Notes: a model not told the origin generated them from the sequence alone. Positions 10,950 to 21,616 are shown, counted from the first letter of the stretch. The stretch: DNA of 21,946 nt from Saprospiraceae bacterium (GCA_016717145.1 JADKGD010000020.1:1-21946); one strand, 5' to 3'. A program made the numbers and translations.

Positions 10950-13409
10950 TTACAATCCAATTTTAATACCCAGCATCAGATTCCTTCCAGCTTGAGGGTA
11001 AAGAAAATTTTCTGTAATGAGACTGCCATAAATATAACTGTAGCTGTAACCATTGCTGGAATATCGGGCATCAAACAAATTATTAATCATGAATGTTATG
11101 CTTAAAGTTTTCGAGTACTTAGATTTGACATTATAGGACAATCTAAGGTTTTCGTAATGATAAGCAGGTAATGACCGACCCAGATCTGATGTGTTATCCA
11201 GAAATTGTCTCCCTATGTATTTTGCAGAAAACTCAGCTTCCATGTTCTTAACCGGCTTAACCAATACTTGCAAGGTGGAAATGACAGATGGAGAAAAAGA
11301 AATGTCGGAATTCCGATGATTTATGATAATCGTTTCAGAACCATTAGTATAATCATATATTACTTCATCGAAAGATTTAATCTTATTTCTACTCAATGTC
11401 AAATTGGCATGAACAGCCAAATAATTTGTAAGTTGATGGGTGACACTTCGTTCTAACCTAATCTGTAACTATTAGGAACATTGATTCTTATGGCAGCACC
11501 TACATCATTTACCTTACCGGTTTGTACCAATTGATTTTTATACTTCATATAGTATACATTTGACTCTATTGAAGTTTTACTTTTTTGCATGCGGTACCCA
11601 AATTCCAGGTTGGTCAAATGTTCAGATGAAGGAAAAGCCCCAAACGCATTATCGATAAAATCTCCCCTCGAAGCTTCCTTATTTGCGACTGCATACGATG
11701 CATATAAGTTTTGATTTGTTTTGAAAGCCCAATTGGCTCCAAACTTCGGGTTCACAAAAAAATTATTGTTTTTTATGTTAATATTTCTAAGGTCATTATC
11801 AATGCCATTCACTTCATAAACGACATTCCTTAATTGAATATCTCCATGAAATGTGATGTCACTATTTAAAGAATAATTGGTCCTGAAATAACCTGAAACA
11901 TCACTTTTGGTGCCGGTATTTTTGTAATATTTTCGTTCTTTATCCAAATTTGGAATGGCTTCCTTAGCAAAAACAATATTGCCAAAAATGGTCACCTAAA
12001 TAATGATTTCCTGCAAAACCAAGCTGCATAGTAATGGCTCGGCTAAGTTGATGATCACCGTCAATTAAGATCCCAAGTAAGTCATTATCCAACCATCTTT
12101 TTCGTGCCAGATCTGAACTATTGATTTCAATTCCATTCATATTAATGAATGATGCGATACCATAATTGGACAATTTTTCTTTTTGTCTGTATTCCTCAAA
12201 GTAACCGCTACCCTTGGTATAAAATAATGTTGTTTTTATTCTGCTTTTACTATTGACTAATAAAGAATGAAGTAACTGAATATGTGTTTGTAGGTAATTA
12301 TCTACCTGATTGTCGTAAGTATAATAATTGTATCTTCTGTCTGATGAAAAAAGATTGACTGAGTCTGTCATTGACTTATAAATACTACCCAGATTATTAG
12401 AATAATGGCTCGACAAGGCAGTTTTATCACCACTTATCTTGGATTCCGGCACGCTATTCCAGGCCTGGTAGGTAGTTTCTTTACCACTTAAAATATTTAA
12501 CCTTAAAGAAGATCGGGAGGAGAGTCTAAGCCGAAAAAAAAACAAAGAATTTAGATTGGCACTAGCCCTGTCCACAAAACCATCTGATGAAATTGTACTA
12601 TATCTGGCATCAATAGTGTACCTATCATTAATGAGGCCTGTCCCCAAATTTACATTTAGTTTTTTAGTATTAAAGCTCCGACTGTAGCTGCAATATCGAT
12701 ATAAGGGATTGACACGGACATCTGCGGTATTTATGCTGACTGTACCTCCAAAAGCACCTGCCCCATTGGTTGAAGTGCCTGCACCACGCTGGATTTGAAT
12801 GTTATTTACCGAACCCATAAGGTCTGGCATATCAACCCAAAAAACGTTTTGCGATTCGGCATCATTAACGGGTACTCCATTAAGTGTCACATTTACCCTT
12901 GTCTGATCGGATCCGCGCAGTCTCATGCCAGTATATCCAATACCTGTGCCTGCGTCTGAAGTCACCACCATAGAAGGTGTCCATTGAAGGATGTAAGGCA
13001 CATCTGCTCCAAGATTTTCTTTTTGCAGTTGTTGTTTATTAAGATTCTGACGCGTAAAAGGCCCTTTGTCACCCACCCTATTTGCCTGTATTTCAATGGC
13101 GTCGAGATTATACAACCCGCCCGAAAGCGATACATTTTGTACCATATCGCCGACTATATTTATCGATTGTGTAAATGACCTGTACCCAATATACAATACT
13201 TTAAGACTATAGTTTCCGGGTTTAATATTCACAATGGTAAAGTGCCCGTCTTCTTCTGTTGCAGCAGCGTAAGAAGTACCTTCCAGAAAAACAGTAGCGA
13301 ATGATAAATTTTCCTTTTTGTCATTAGTGACGTAACCGGAAAGCTGATATTGCGCCGACAATGCATATGATAAAAAAGAAAAACAGAGAATTAAATATCT
13401 CATTTCCAT
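10950..13409 (-). CDS. TonB-dependent receptor under TPP riboswitch control, probable thiamine-compound importer (frameshifted)
   Basis: About 820 codons. The signal peptide MEMRYLILCFSFLSYALSAQ is followed by a carboxypeptidase-regulatory-like domain (QLSGYVTNDKKENLSFATVF to about residue 105). The TonB plug then shows VPYILQWTPSMVV, GMRLRGSDQTRVNVTLNGVP, VNDAESQNVFWVDMPDL and GAGTSTNGAGAFGG. The barrel continues across frame changes near 11965-11995 and 11420-11460 and ends NLMLGIKIGL, an aromatic-poor but otherwise usual last strand. The TPP riboswitch just upstream points to thiamine or a precursor as the ligand; TPP-regulated outer-membrane receptors are known in Bacteroidota. The start is either ATG 13407-13409 or the in-frame ATG 13401-13403; the second one falls in the predicted start-sequestering helix. 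The gene is otherwise intact. Confidence 0.85.
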
Positions 13410-13443
13410 TAATTTATATATTATATAAATTCCTAATGAGATA
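13396..13443 (-). promoter_or_regulatory. Possible translational expression platform of the TPP riboswitch
   Basis: On the minus strand UAUCUCAU (13443-13436) is the exact complement of AUGAGAUA (13403-13396), which contains the second in-frame ATG of the receptor. Between them sits a perfect AT palindrome (13411-13431, 10-bp arms). Together they can fold into one long hairpin covering the start region. A second AUCUCAU copy lies a few nt upstream, near 13452-13458, and could compete for the same partner. Inferred from complementarity only. Confidence 0.4.
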
Positions 13444-13461
13444 GTTGAGAGATGAGATTAA

Positions 13462-13541
13462 ACATTTCCTTCTCAGCATTACCTGGGCAGGTTCGATGGG
13501 TATGATCTCAGCCTGAGTAAAAACACAAGCACCCCAATAGG
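13462..13541 (-). ncRNA. TPP riboswitch (THI element)
   Basis: Read on the minus strand it carries the conserved TPP aptamer blocks in order: GGGGTGC (13529-13535), GGCTGAGATCATACCC (13498-13513), CGAACCTG (13488-13495), TAATGC (13476-13481) and GAAGGAA near 13464-13471. Block order and spacing match the THI box. It lies about 50 nt upstream of the TonB-dependent receptor start, on the same strand, and should lower receptor expression when TPP is plentiful. Confidence 0.92.
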
Positions 13542-13546
13542 AGATA

Positions 13547-13554
13547 CAAAGGTA
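13547..13554 (-). promoter_or_regulatory. -7 box for the riboswitch-receptor transcript
   Basis: TACCTTTG on the minus strand fits TAnnTTTG. It places the transcription start about 6-8 nt downstream, at the first base of the TPP aptamer. No well-spaced -33 box is seen; a TTG occurs with a spacer of only 14 nt. Confidence 0.45.
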
Positions 13555-13635
13555 AGGACGATTTATGACAATGTGGGTGTAAGTGTAAACTTATTTAATA
13601 AAACTATACAGTAGTGAAACTTTCTCCAGATGCTT

Positions 13636-15010
13636 TGACCGAGGAGTGCGTAGCAACACGTGAGCAAATTGGCATAGGTTTCAGTCGATGTTTTTTGTTC
13701 GTTTTGGCCTCGCTACCCCCGACCCCTGGAGGGGAGCGCTAAACTATTTTTTGGGCGGGTAGAAAGTCCCTTTAGGGATTTAGGGTCGAGAATGGCTTTC
13801 TCTTTGTCCGTTCAACAGCCTGATTGTTTTTGCTCTTCTTACCCCCGACCACTTAAGGGGAGCGCTAAACTATTTTTTGGGCGGGTAGAAAGTCTCTTTA
13901 GGTATTTAGGGTCGAGAATGGCTTTCTCTTTGCTCTCCGTACCCCACCCCCTAAAGGGGAGGGCTCTTCGCTCATCAGACGATTTGACCGAGAAGTGTGA
14001 AGCAGTCGATAGCAAGCCTTTAACAAATTATAATAGCAATCATCGTACGATGTTTTCATTGTTCAAATCATTCGATTTGCCTCCACTATCCCATGAGAGT
14101 GCTCTTTAACATTGTTCTTTGAGCGGGTGGAAAGTCTCTTTAGGTATTTAGGGTCAAGAATGGCTTTCTCTTTGTCCGTTCAACAGCCTGATTGTTTTTG
14201 CTCTTCTTACCCCCGACCACTTAAGGGGAGCATTAAACTATTTTTTGGGCGGGTAGAAAGTCCCTTTAGGGATTTAGGGTCAAGAATGGCTTTCTCTTTG
14301 CTCTCCGTACCCCCATCCCCTAAAGGGGAGGGCTCTTCGCTCATCAGACGATTTGACCGAGAAGTGTGAAGCAGTCGATAGCAAGCCTTTAACAAATTAT
14401 AATAGCGATCATCGTACGATGTTTTCATTGTTCAAATCATTCGATTTGCCTGCACTATCCCCATGAGAGTGCTCTTTAACATTGTTCTTTGAGCGGGTGG
14501 AAAGTCTCTTTAGGTATTTAGGGTCGAGAATGGCTTTCTCTTTGTCCGTTCAACAGCCTGATTGTTTTGCTCTTCTTACCCCCGACCACTTAAGGGGAGC
14601 GCTAAACTATTTTTTGGGCGGGTAGAAAGTCTCTTTAGGTATTTAGGGTCGAGAATGGCTTTCTCTTTGCTCTCCGTACCCCCATCCCCTAAAGGGGAGG
14701 GCTCTTCGCTCATCAGACGATTTGACCGAGAAGTGTGAAGCAGGCGATAGCAAGCCTTTAACAAATTATAATAGCGATCATCGTACGATGTTTTCATTGT
14801 TCAAATCATTCGATTGCCTGCACTCCCCATGAGAGTGCTCTTCAATATTGTTCTTTGAGCAGGTAGAAAGTCCCTTTAAGTATTTAGGGTCGAGAATGGC
14901 TTTCTCTTTGCTCTCCGTACCCCCCATCCCCTAAAGGAGGGCTCTTCTTATCAGACGATTTGACCGAGGAGCGCGTAGCAACCCTAGAGCAAATTAGCAT
15001 AGCAATCATA
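13636..15010. repeat. Non-coding tandem array, 369-bp period, about 3.5 copies
   Basis: Anchor words recur at fixed distance: GTCCGTTCAACAGCCTGATT starts at 13806, 14174 and 14544 (368 and 370 bp apart), and the perfect palindrome CATCGTACGATG lies at 14041, 14410 and 14779 (369 bp each). Each unit holds two copies of a submotif with GGGTAGAAAGTC followed by a TTTAGGGTC..GAATGGCTTTCTC tail (13757, 13883, 14125, 14251, 14495, 14620, 14861; spacing alternates about 126 and 243). Short GC-rich hairpins of the type CCCCTAAAGGGG punctuate the units. The two outer ends carry related sequence (TTGACCGAGGAG.GCGTAGCAAC, near 13638 and 14963). Open frames in both directions are short and follow the repeat, so I regard the array as non-coding. 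Confidence 0.85.
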
Positions 15011-15122
15011 GTTTGATTTGTTCATGGTTCAGATCATTCACGTCATTTGTCAATAATTTTTACCATCAAAATACAATGAGTTTGGACCCATATATTAAAT
15101 AGCCAAAAAGGGACCTAAAATT

Positions 15123-15152
15123 AAGAGCCCGGATATATTTATCCAGGCTCTT
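15123..15152 (-). terminator. Hairpin terminator downstream of the signalling operon
   Basis: AAGAGCC/GGCTCTT and GGATA/TATCC form a 12-bp stem with one mismatched position and a TATT loop (15123-15152). Read on the minus strand it is followed by AATTTTAGG; on the plus strand by ATATTTTATT. It could end transcription from the minus-strand operon, and possibly from both sides. Confidence 0.6.
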
Positions 15153-15176
15153 ATATTTTATTACAACGGATACATT

Positions 15177-15344
15177 TTACTTTGAGTAAAGCTTATTCAC
15201 ATGTCTTTTACACCAGTTTGGAAGTAGTTTTTTACTGATGGGATACATACCATTACCATAATCAAAGGGTCGATGTCTAAACCAAAGATAATATAGTTTA
15301 TATTTCCACTCTCCAAAAATCAGAATTTGGTTTGTTTGGGTCAG
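15177..15344 (-). pseudogene. Short unrecognised C-terminal-like coding remnant
   Basis: On the minus strand an open frame of about 55 residues ends at TAA 15177-15179 and reads FGEWKYKLYYLWFRHRPFDY, then GNGMYPISKKLLPNWCKRHV and NKLYSK. The composition (Trp/Tyr-rich, basic end) is unlike random AT-rich DNA. There is no ATG until the internal GMYP, and an in-frame stop lies just upstream, about 40 nt after the response regulator stop. It looks like the 3' end of a lost gene or a very small protein with a non-ATG start. I do not recognise the family. Confidence 0.35.
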
Positions 15345-15385
15345 AATTCGGCAAACCTCTTAAAATTGACTATTGTAATGGAATG

Positions 15386-16139
15386 TTATGCAATATCAAT
15401 AAACTGTATAAAATCGTCTTTTCGTCTTCTGGAAATTTTAAGTTTAACGCCATTACTAAGCTCGGCAAAATATCCTTCTTTAGCAATTACACCTTTGAGA
15501 TGATCAATATTAATAATGTATGAATTATGTATTCTGAAAAAACGGAATGAACGGAGTTGTTCCTCATAATCTTTCAGATGTCTTGACGTGATAATTTCTC
15601 TTTTATTGTTTAATACAATGTTTGTATAAAAATTTATGGAGTGCAGATATAAAATATCATCAATTGAAATCATTTCAAAACCATCTGAAGTTGAAACATT
15701 GAGGTAGGCGCCCTTATTTCCGATATTAGCATTAAATGCCACTTCGGTATCTTTTGCTTTTTCTATTTGTTTTGACGATAGTTTATTTTTAACTTTTAAG
15801 ATGGCATCTCTGGGTTCGTCAATATCAATAGGTTTTAAAATATAATCAATAGCAATCGACCTGTATGCTTTGACCCCCTCAATCTTCATAGGCTGTAACA
15901 AAAATAACTTCAAATTCGGGTTTTTCAAACATCTCCAGAAGCTGGAACCCGGTCTTGTCTACCAATTCCATATCTAAAAAATACAAGATTAGGTTTTGAA
16001 GACATGATAAGATCATAAGCAGATACCATTTCTTCAGCCATGCCTGCCAGATGAATTTCGGAAAATAATCTTTTAAAATGGCTTGCAAATTATGACGACT
16101 TGGCGCTTCATCATCTACTATTACAGCATTAATTTTCAT
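15386..16139 (-). CDS. LytTR-family two-component response regulator (frameshifted)
   Basis: About 250 codons from ATG 16137-16139. The receiver domain starts MKINAVIVDDEAPSRHNLQ with the acidic pair. The middle continues in another frame (EIHLAGMAEEMVSAYDL), then gives the phospho-acceptor segment FLDMELVDKTGFQLLEMF, the VTAYED switch Thr and, after a second frame change near 15890, the YILKPID lysine. The C-terminal LytTR DNA-binding domain shows IDDILYLHSINFYTNIVL, FFRIHNSYIINIDHLKG and a normal end (RRRKDDFIQFIDIA). It follows the kinase by 18 nt, so the two form a cognate pair. The regulator should bind promoter DNA after phosphorylation; its targets are not visible here. Confidence 0.88.
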
Positions 16140-16157
16140 CCATAATTATTTAAATAA

Positions 16158-19138
16158 TTATTTGCATAGGTTCAGAGAATCAGTTCCAATAAAAATTTCA
16201 ACATTAGTACCACAAACTTCATTTGCCACATAAGATATTCTTTACAGATTCTGATATATTTGCCAATTTTAATGACCTTATCGCTTCAAGTCTTTCCTTA
16301 GAAATCTTATTGCCCAATGATTTGTGTTTGTTATCTGCTGACATTTTTTTTAATTGAGATCCTCTCTCTTCCATACCATTGTCTTTTATAGAACACAAAA
16401 TGCCCCCTTCTACCCTATTAACGCTTATATTTAATTCATTATTTTCTCGCGTTGATGGCACTAAACCATGTCGTATGGCATTTTCCACATGGGGTTGTAA
16501 TAACATGGCAGGTACAAAATATTTGTGCAGATCGATATTTTTATCAATATCAATCTGATATGTAAATTTATCTGAAAATCTCAAATGTTCCAACTGACAA
16601 TATAATTTAATCACTTCCATTTCCTGTTCGAGGGTGATGAATTGATTTTCTGATCCTCAAGATATAAACGCATAAGTTTTGCAAAACGCGCCAGATAATC
16701 ATTAGCATCTTTGCGATTCTCCACATTGATAAATTGCTGAATTGCATTCAGCGAATTAAAAATGAAATGTGGGTTCATTTGTGCCTGTAATGATTTCAGT
16801 TTCAACTCAGCTATTACCCTTTCATTTTCAGCCTTATCTCCAAGCTTAATTTTTTCATTTTTAAGATACCTAAATATTATCCATGATAATATACCAACAA
16901 ATAAAGCTATACATATCAGATAAAACCAGATAGTGGCTGTAAAGTGTTTTGCAATACTAAATGCATAAATGGCCGGTTTAGCACTTTTGATACCAATGGC
17001 ATTGATGGCCTTAACCTCAAAGGAATACTCACCTGAACCAAGATTGTTAAATGTTATGTTGTCATTTGTTGTAGTGACCCAATCCCTAATGACAGGCATC
17101 AGTCTATACTCAAAGCTTATGTTGCCGTTACTTTTGTATGAAATTCCTGTGTACTCGAATGATAAGGTATTTTCGTTTGATTTGAATCTGGTAAATGTAT
17201 CCAACTTTAATTCTGAGCGGTAAGATTTGTATTGCATCGTTGCATTCATAATATACACAGGCGGTGGAATATTAAAATTTTGTTTGTCCAATTCCTTCAT
17301 ATCGATTTTTACCAGGCCTTCATCCGTTGCTGCATACAATATGTCCTGATAACAATAAGTATCATATACATAATCACTCGGCAACCCATGATAACTGTTG
17401 TATTTGCTGACCTTATAATCATTGGAGATTTTCTCAATCTTATTGATGCCTTTTCTGGTAGAAAGCCAGACATGATCCTGATCATCAATTTTGATGGTAT
17501 GGATATTATCATCGAGCAGTTCATCATCAAAATGTTTGATCACCACCTTATCCTTCAAAACGTACACCCCATTGCCATCTGTAGACACCCAAAAGCCCAT
17601 CAGATGACTGAAGGATGCCATTGACGGAAATGGCTTCTTCATTTTCATCCAGGCAGATGGGAAAAAGTTCATCTTTAGAGGGGCGACCCCAGTATAGACC
17701 TTGTTGGTTTCCTGCGTAGAAAAGGTTGGATAGAAGGAGGACGGAGTAGAATCTACCAGTAATGTCGGTGATTTGCTGTCCATTTTTTGTACCAATAAAA
17801 GGGTGAGACACTTTACAAAAATTTAACCCCAAAGCTAGTGCCAACGATCATGCTACCTTTAAATATGGAAAGACATTTAATAGGAAATTCAAATAATAAT
17901 TTTCTATCTTTATGTAATGCATTACTGCCCCCAAAATTATTTCATTATTATTTAATGCCAATATTCTGATATCCTTAAGATTTTTAGCATCAAATAATAC
18001 ACCTTCATTAAGATGATAAATTTTCTTGTCACTGCCCAATACAAAAATATTATTGCTTTTTTGACCGGTAATTTTAGTCGCAAAAGTTAGTTCTGAATAT
18101 TCATTTCCGAAATTTGTATTTTCAATTATTTTATTATTATATTTAAACAATCCTTCCCCTAAAGTTGATAGCCAAATATTTTCTTCTTTATCGATATTTA
18201 AGTTTGAAATACTATTTCGAATTAAAAATGGCTCCCAAATTATATCAAAATCATTATCTAAGGTAGCGCTGAAAATCCCATTACTAAATGGAATATATGC
18301 CTTATTGTCTTTGTAAAAATAATTTTCTCTTGTGTTTTTCTCAAATTAAATGGATACTTTTTTTGTAATAAATGTCTCCTATCAGAAATAACTTTATATT
18401 CTTGATTTCCAAGAATAATTGAAGTATTTTTATTAAGTTGAATAACCTCAAAATTTGTTGCATTTTTCTCTTAAATAGAAATGCATATTTGCTGTCTTAG
18501 TATTCTCAAAATATTTCTTTCGAACATTTATTTCTTTTGTAAAATGTTCAATATCTTTTAGAGGGTTAAAACTGCTAAAATAAAAATATCATTTCTTAAA
18601 TAAGTAACTCCAGCAATTTCATTATTCAATTTTGAAAAATTCATTGTTGAATCAATTCTAAATAAATTATCATTTTGAATCAAGTAATGTGTATTGAAAT
18701 GGTGATTAGAACCTAATCCTTTTGATTCTAAAATCATATAATAAATATTATCACTACTGTCCATTAAAAAATTATGGAAATAATTTTTTGTATTTCCAAA
18801 TATTTTTATTTTACCTGCTGGGTCAATTTTTGAAATGGCTCTAAAAAGAATATAACCAGATATGATCTTTACTATCTATAAGCATAGAAAATTATCATTA
18901 GATGCTAAACCATCTTCAGTAGTAAATAATTTAAATTTCCTACCATCATACTTAATAACTCCTTTATCAGTAGTAATCCACATGAAGCCTCTTGCATCTT
19001 GTTTTATAGCATACACTGTATTTGATGGGAGTCCATTTTTTACAGTTAAATTAGTTGAAAAATAATCTTGCGATAATAATTCACCTTGAAACATTAGACA
19101 ACTTAAAAAAAAATAGCAAGCTTAATATAAATATACAT
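16158..19138 (-). CDS. Sensor histidine kinase with periplasmic beta-propeller and Y_Y_Y domain (frameshifted)
   Basis: About 990 codons. The signal peptide MYIYIKLAIFF is broken by a one-base loss in a run of nine A/T (19104-19112). Periplasmic propeller repeats follow, the first reading VKNGLPSNTVYAIKQDARG and FMWITTDKGVIKYDGRKFK. Then come a Y_Y_Y domain (FEYRLMPVIRDWVTT, SGEYSFEVKA), one membrane helix (TIWFYLICIALFVGILSWII), and a LytS/His_kinase domain with the phospho-acceptor in QMNPHFIFNSLNAIQQFI (His codon 16767-16769). The ATPase domain has the N-box HVENAIRHGL, a G1-like IKDNGMEERGS and a KSLGNKISKERLEAIRSL block. The true end reads GTNVEIFIGTDSLNLCK. Such kinases usually sense an extracellular ligand and signal to a LytTR regulator. 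It starts 18 nt after the secreted propeller gene. Confidence 0.88.
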
Positions 19139-19156
19139 TGAGCTCTTTATTAGAAT

Positions 19157-20387
19157 TTAATCGTAAATTAGTATCTTTCTGTTTCTACTTTTCCCCGCCA
19201 TTAACACTAAAAAATATATACCCTTGGGATAATTTTCAACATTCATTATTTCACTTTCATTCCCTCCACTTCCGGAAAAAGAAATTTGTTTGATGTATTT
19301 ACCAGAAGTGTCCATCAGGTGTAAAGTATAAACGATGTCCTTAGATGTGTTTAATGAAATGTTAATATTTCGTTCTTTAGAATTATAAAAAGGCTTAAAT
19401 TCATTCTCTACACCTACATCTATATTACCTTCATCAAAAAAGTTTGACAACTTGGCTATTCCATTTTCAAGTAATGCCACCCAAATATCTCCATTTGAAG
19501 CGACAGCAATGTCCCACACATTATTGGAAGGTAAGTTTGAATTTTCTTTGTTAAATACCTTCCAAGTATCATAATTTGTGTTTAGTATGGCTAATCCACC
19601 ACTTGCAGTTGCAACTACAACAAATTCATTTTTACAAATAATATTCCTTATATAATTATCTGGGAGATCAGAATTAGCTGATTCGTAAATTTTCCATGTG
19701 CCATCATTTTTTAACTTTGCTAAACCCCCAAAAGTCCCTAACCATGTTTCACCAAAATGATTGCATTCTACTGCATAAACATCATTGTTTGGAATATCTG
19801 AGTTTAACGTATTATATATAACCCAATTTTCACCATCATATTCAAGCGCACCTTCATATCCAGTACCACAATAAATTTTACCTTTATTATCACCTGTAAT
19901 TCTGAATGTATAATTTATTGTGGGCAGACCAGTAAAATAACTAAATTGTGTATAATTTCCTGTTTGCAGATTAAATCTATAAATACCTGAATATTTGGTA
20001 GAAATCCACATTAAATTTGAATTTCGTTCTTTAAACATACCGTATATCGAATAATCAGGTAAGTCTATAACTTTATCCAAGTATTCTCCTCAAATTTAAA
20101 AATTCCATTTTGAAACTCAGACAAGTAAATTTTATCACCATCATTTAATAAAAAGAAACAAACTCCCCTTTTAGCGGAGAATTTGTAACTATTATAATTT
20201 ATAAATGTATTATTAATATAAGCAGATGTCCATTATTAGCATGGCCAATCCATGGATTATCTTTAGAGTCCAAAGTTAACCTTGAACAAAAATTACTCAC
20301 TAAATTTGAATTATTAGTATTGTACAATGTAAACTGACTAAATAAGGATTGGGATAAAATTAAAAATAAAAATACAAGTTTTTTCAT
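19157..20387 (-). CDS. Secreted beta-propeller protein with T9SS sorting domain (one frameshift region)
   Basis: About 410 codons from ATG 20385-20387, with a signal peptide MKKLVFLFLILSQSLFSQ. At least four regulator-propeller repeats are visible: FTLYNTNNSNLVSNF, WVIYNTLNSDIPNNDVYAVE, WKIYESANSDLPDNYIRNII and WKVFNKENSNLPSNNVWDIA, most ending in a WxGxxxxGLAxL-type strand. The last 75 residues form a T9SS type A sorting domain (VYTLHLMDTSGKYIKQISF, YPKGIYFLVL). A frame change lies between about 20080 and 20220. It has no kinase or DNA-binding part. As the first gene of the kinase operon, it may present or hold the ligand that the neighbouring kinase senses, or act as a surface decoy; both are inference. 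Confidence 0.8.
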
Positions 20388-20845
20388 AATGTATAAAATC
20401 TAAAACATATTATAAATATTAAATTGGTTCACATTGCAAATATACTTAATATTAGTCGAAATAATCACTTTATTATAAACCATTTTCCCATTTATCTCTT
20501 TATTTATAATATTAACCGACTTGAGGTAACCTCGAAGGTTAACCACTTTGTCATACCTTATGACTTCCAAACACACTAAGTATAACATTCAAAGGTAACT
20601 AAAAAAACTTAGTCGGTAAGAAAATTTTCAAACAAATGAACCTGTCCACAATTATCGACCTTTAAAGGAAGTCTTAAATAATGGATGTTGACGGTCAGTT
20701 GTTTATAGGTGAAATTTGATGTATTATAATTTAAGTCGGTTAACAGTGATTTATTTACGTTAAATCTCCAATTTATAATTCTCCTTACTTTTTTCTTTCT
20801 AATTTTATGCCTATTTTGTGTCTTCATTAAATATTATATCTAAAT
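20388..20845. other. Divergent intergenic region upstream of the signalling operon
   Basis: No gene is supported. Two minus-strand open frames of 62 and 72 codons lack recognisable features and lie in AT-rich sequence. It holds the -7 box of the signalling operon and an imperfect inverted repeat (GGTAACCT/AAGGTTAACC, about 20524-20544). Confidence 0.5.
20437..20444 (-). promoter_or_regulatory. -7 box upstream of the signalling operon
   Basis: TATATTTG on the minus strand matches TAnnTTTG. It would give a leader of about 45 nt before the propeller protein ATG. No clear -33 TTTG lies at the right spacing. Confidence 0.4.
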
Positions 20846-21491
20846 ATGGATAATCAAATTCCGAAATTGGTACAATGATTTTTCAAAACAGCAAATTAAA
20901 ACTTCAATAAATCTTAGACATTACACGCTTTTTAATAAAATTGTAAATGCAGGATTAAAGAAAGAATCAAAAATATTGGAAATAGGTTGTGGTATAGGTA
21001 CATTGACAGGCTTACTTTATAGCTATAATAAGTTTGGTCATATAGTAGCGGCTGATATAAGTGATGAATCAATAGAAATTGCAAAACGCAGAATAGGGAT
21101 TTCAGAAAGAATTGATTATGTTGTAACTGATATGATAACTTTCGAATACAAACACAAATTTGATTTTATTATTTTGCCAGATGTAATGGAACATATCCCA
21201 GTTGAGCAACATGAAAATTTGTTTAAAGTAATTTCAATTCACATGCATCCAAGTTCAAAAGTGGTAATTAATATTCCTCACCCCAAAGCGATTGAGTTTT
21301 TACGAAAAAATTCTCCAGAAAAACTACAAATTATAGATCAACCTTTAAGCGCAGATAAATTGATTTCCGACGCTTATCAAAATAATTTAGTCTTAGAAAG
21401 CTACAACTCGTATTCGATTTTTAATAATCAGCATGATTTTGCATTTATTATTTTCGAAAACTATCAATCAAATCTTCAATATAAAAAATAA
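20846..21491 (+). CDS. Class I SAM-dependent methyltransferase (one frameshift near the start)
   Basis: About 215 codons. The ATG at 20846-20848 gives MDNQIPK, then a one-base shift near 20868 continues WYNDFSKQQIKTSINLRHYT. Motif I reads KILEIGCGIGTLTG, followed by the acidic strand end IVAADISDESIEIAKRR, the motif II-like YVVTDMITFEY and a motif III-like FIILPDVMEHIPVEQ. The substrate is not readable. The family includes O- and N-methyltransferases that act on glycans, lipids and small molecules. It is followed on the same strand by a glycosyltransferase, so a role in surface-polysaccharide or glycolipid synthesis is the likeliest guess. If the shift is real, translation could start later, at 20976, but that would cut motif I. 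Confidence 0.78.
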
Positions 21492-21616
21492 ATCTTCAAT
21501 AATTTTAAAAGCAAGTTCAAAAAAATTAATATTTTTTGAGAGAACTTTTTGATGATATTAAAGAAAATAGAGAATAATAACTGTTTCTATCCAAATTATT
21601 TTATATTCTTTTATTT

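Noticed and set aside
13792..14797. Open frames of 73-105 codons on both strands in the tandem array
   Set aside because: They repeat with the 369-bp DNA unit, exist on both strands, and have no start signals or family features.
13636..15010. CRISPR array
   Set aside because: The repeat units are 369 bp with no short direct repeats and unique spacers, and no cas genes are present.
17232..17624. Plus-strand 130-codon open frame
   Set aside because: It overlaps the propeller part of the histidine kinase, whose minus-strand reading has clear domain motifs.
20609..20827. Minus-strand 72-codon basic open frame
   Set aside because: It has no recognisable motif or supporting neighbours, and lies in AT-rich intergenic DNA; its composition follows the local base content.
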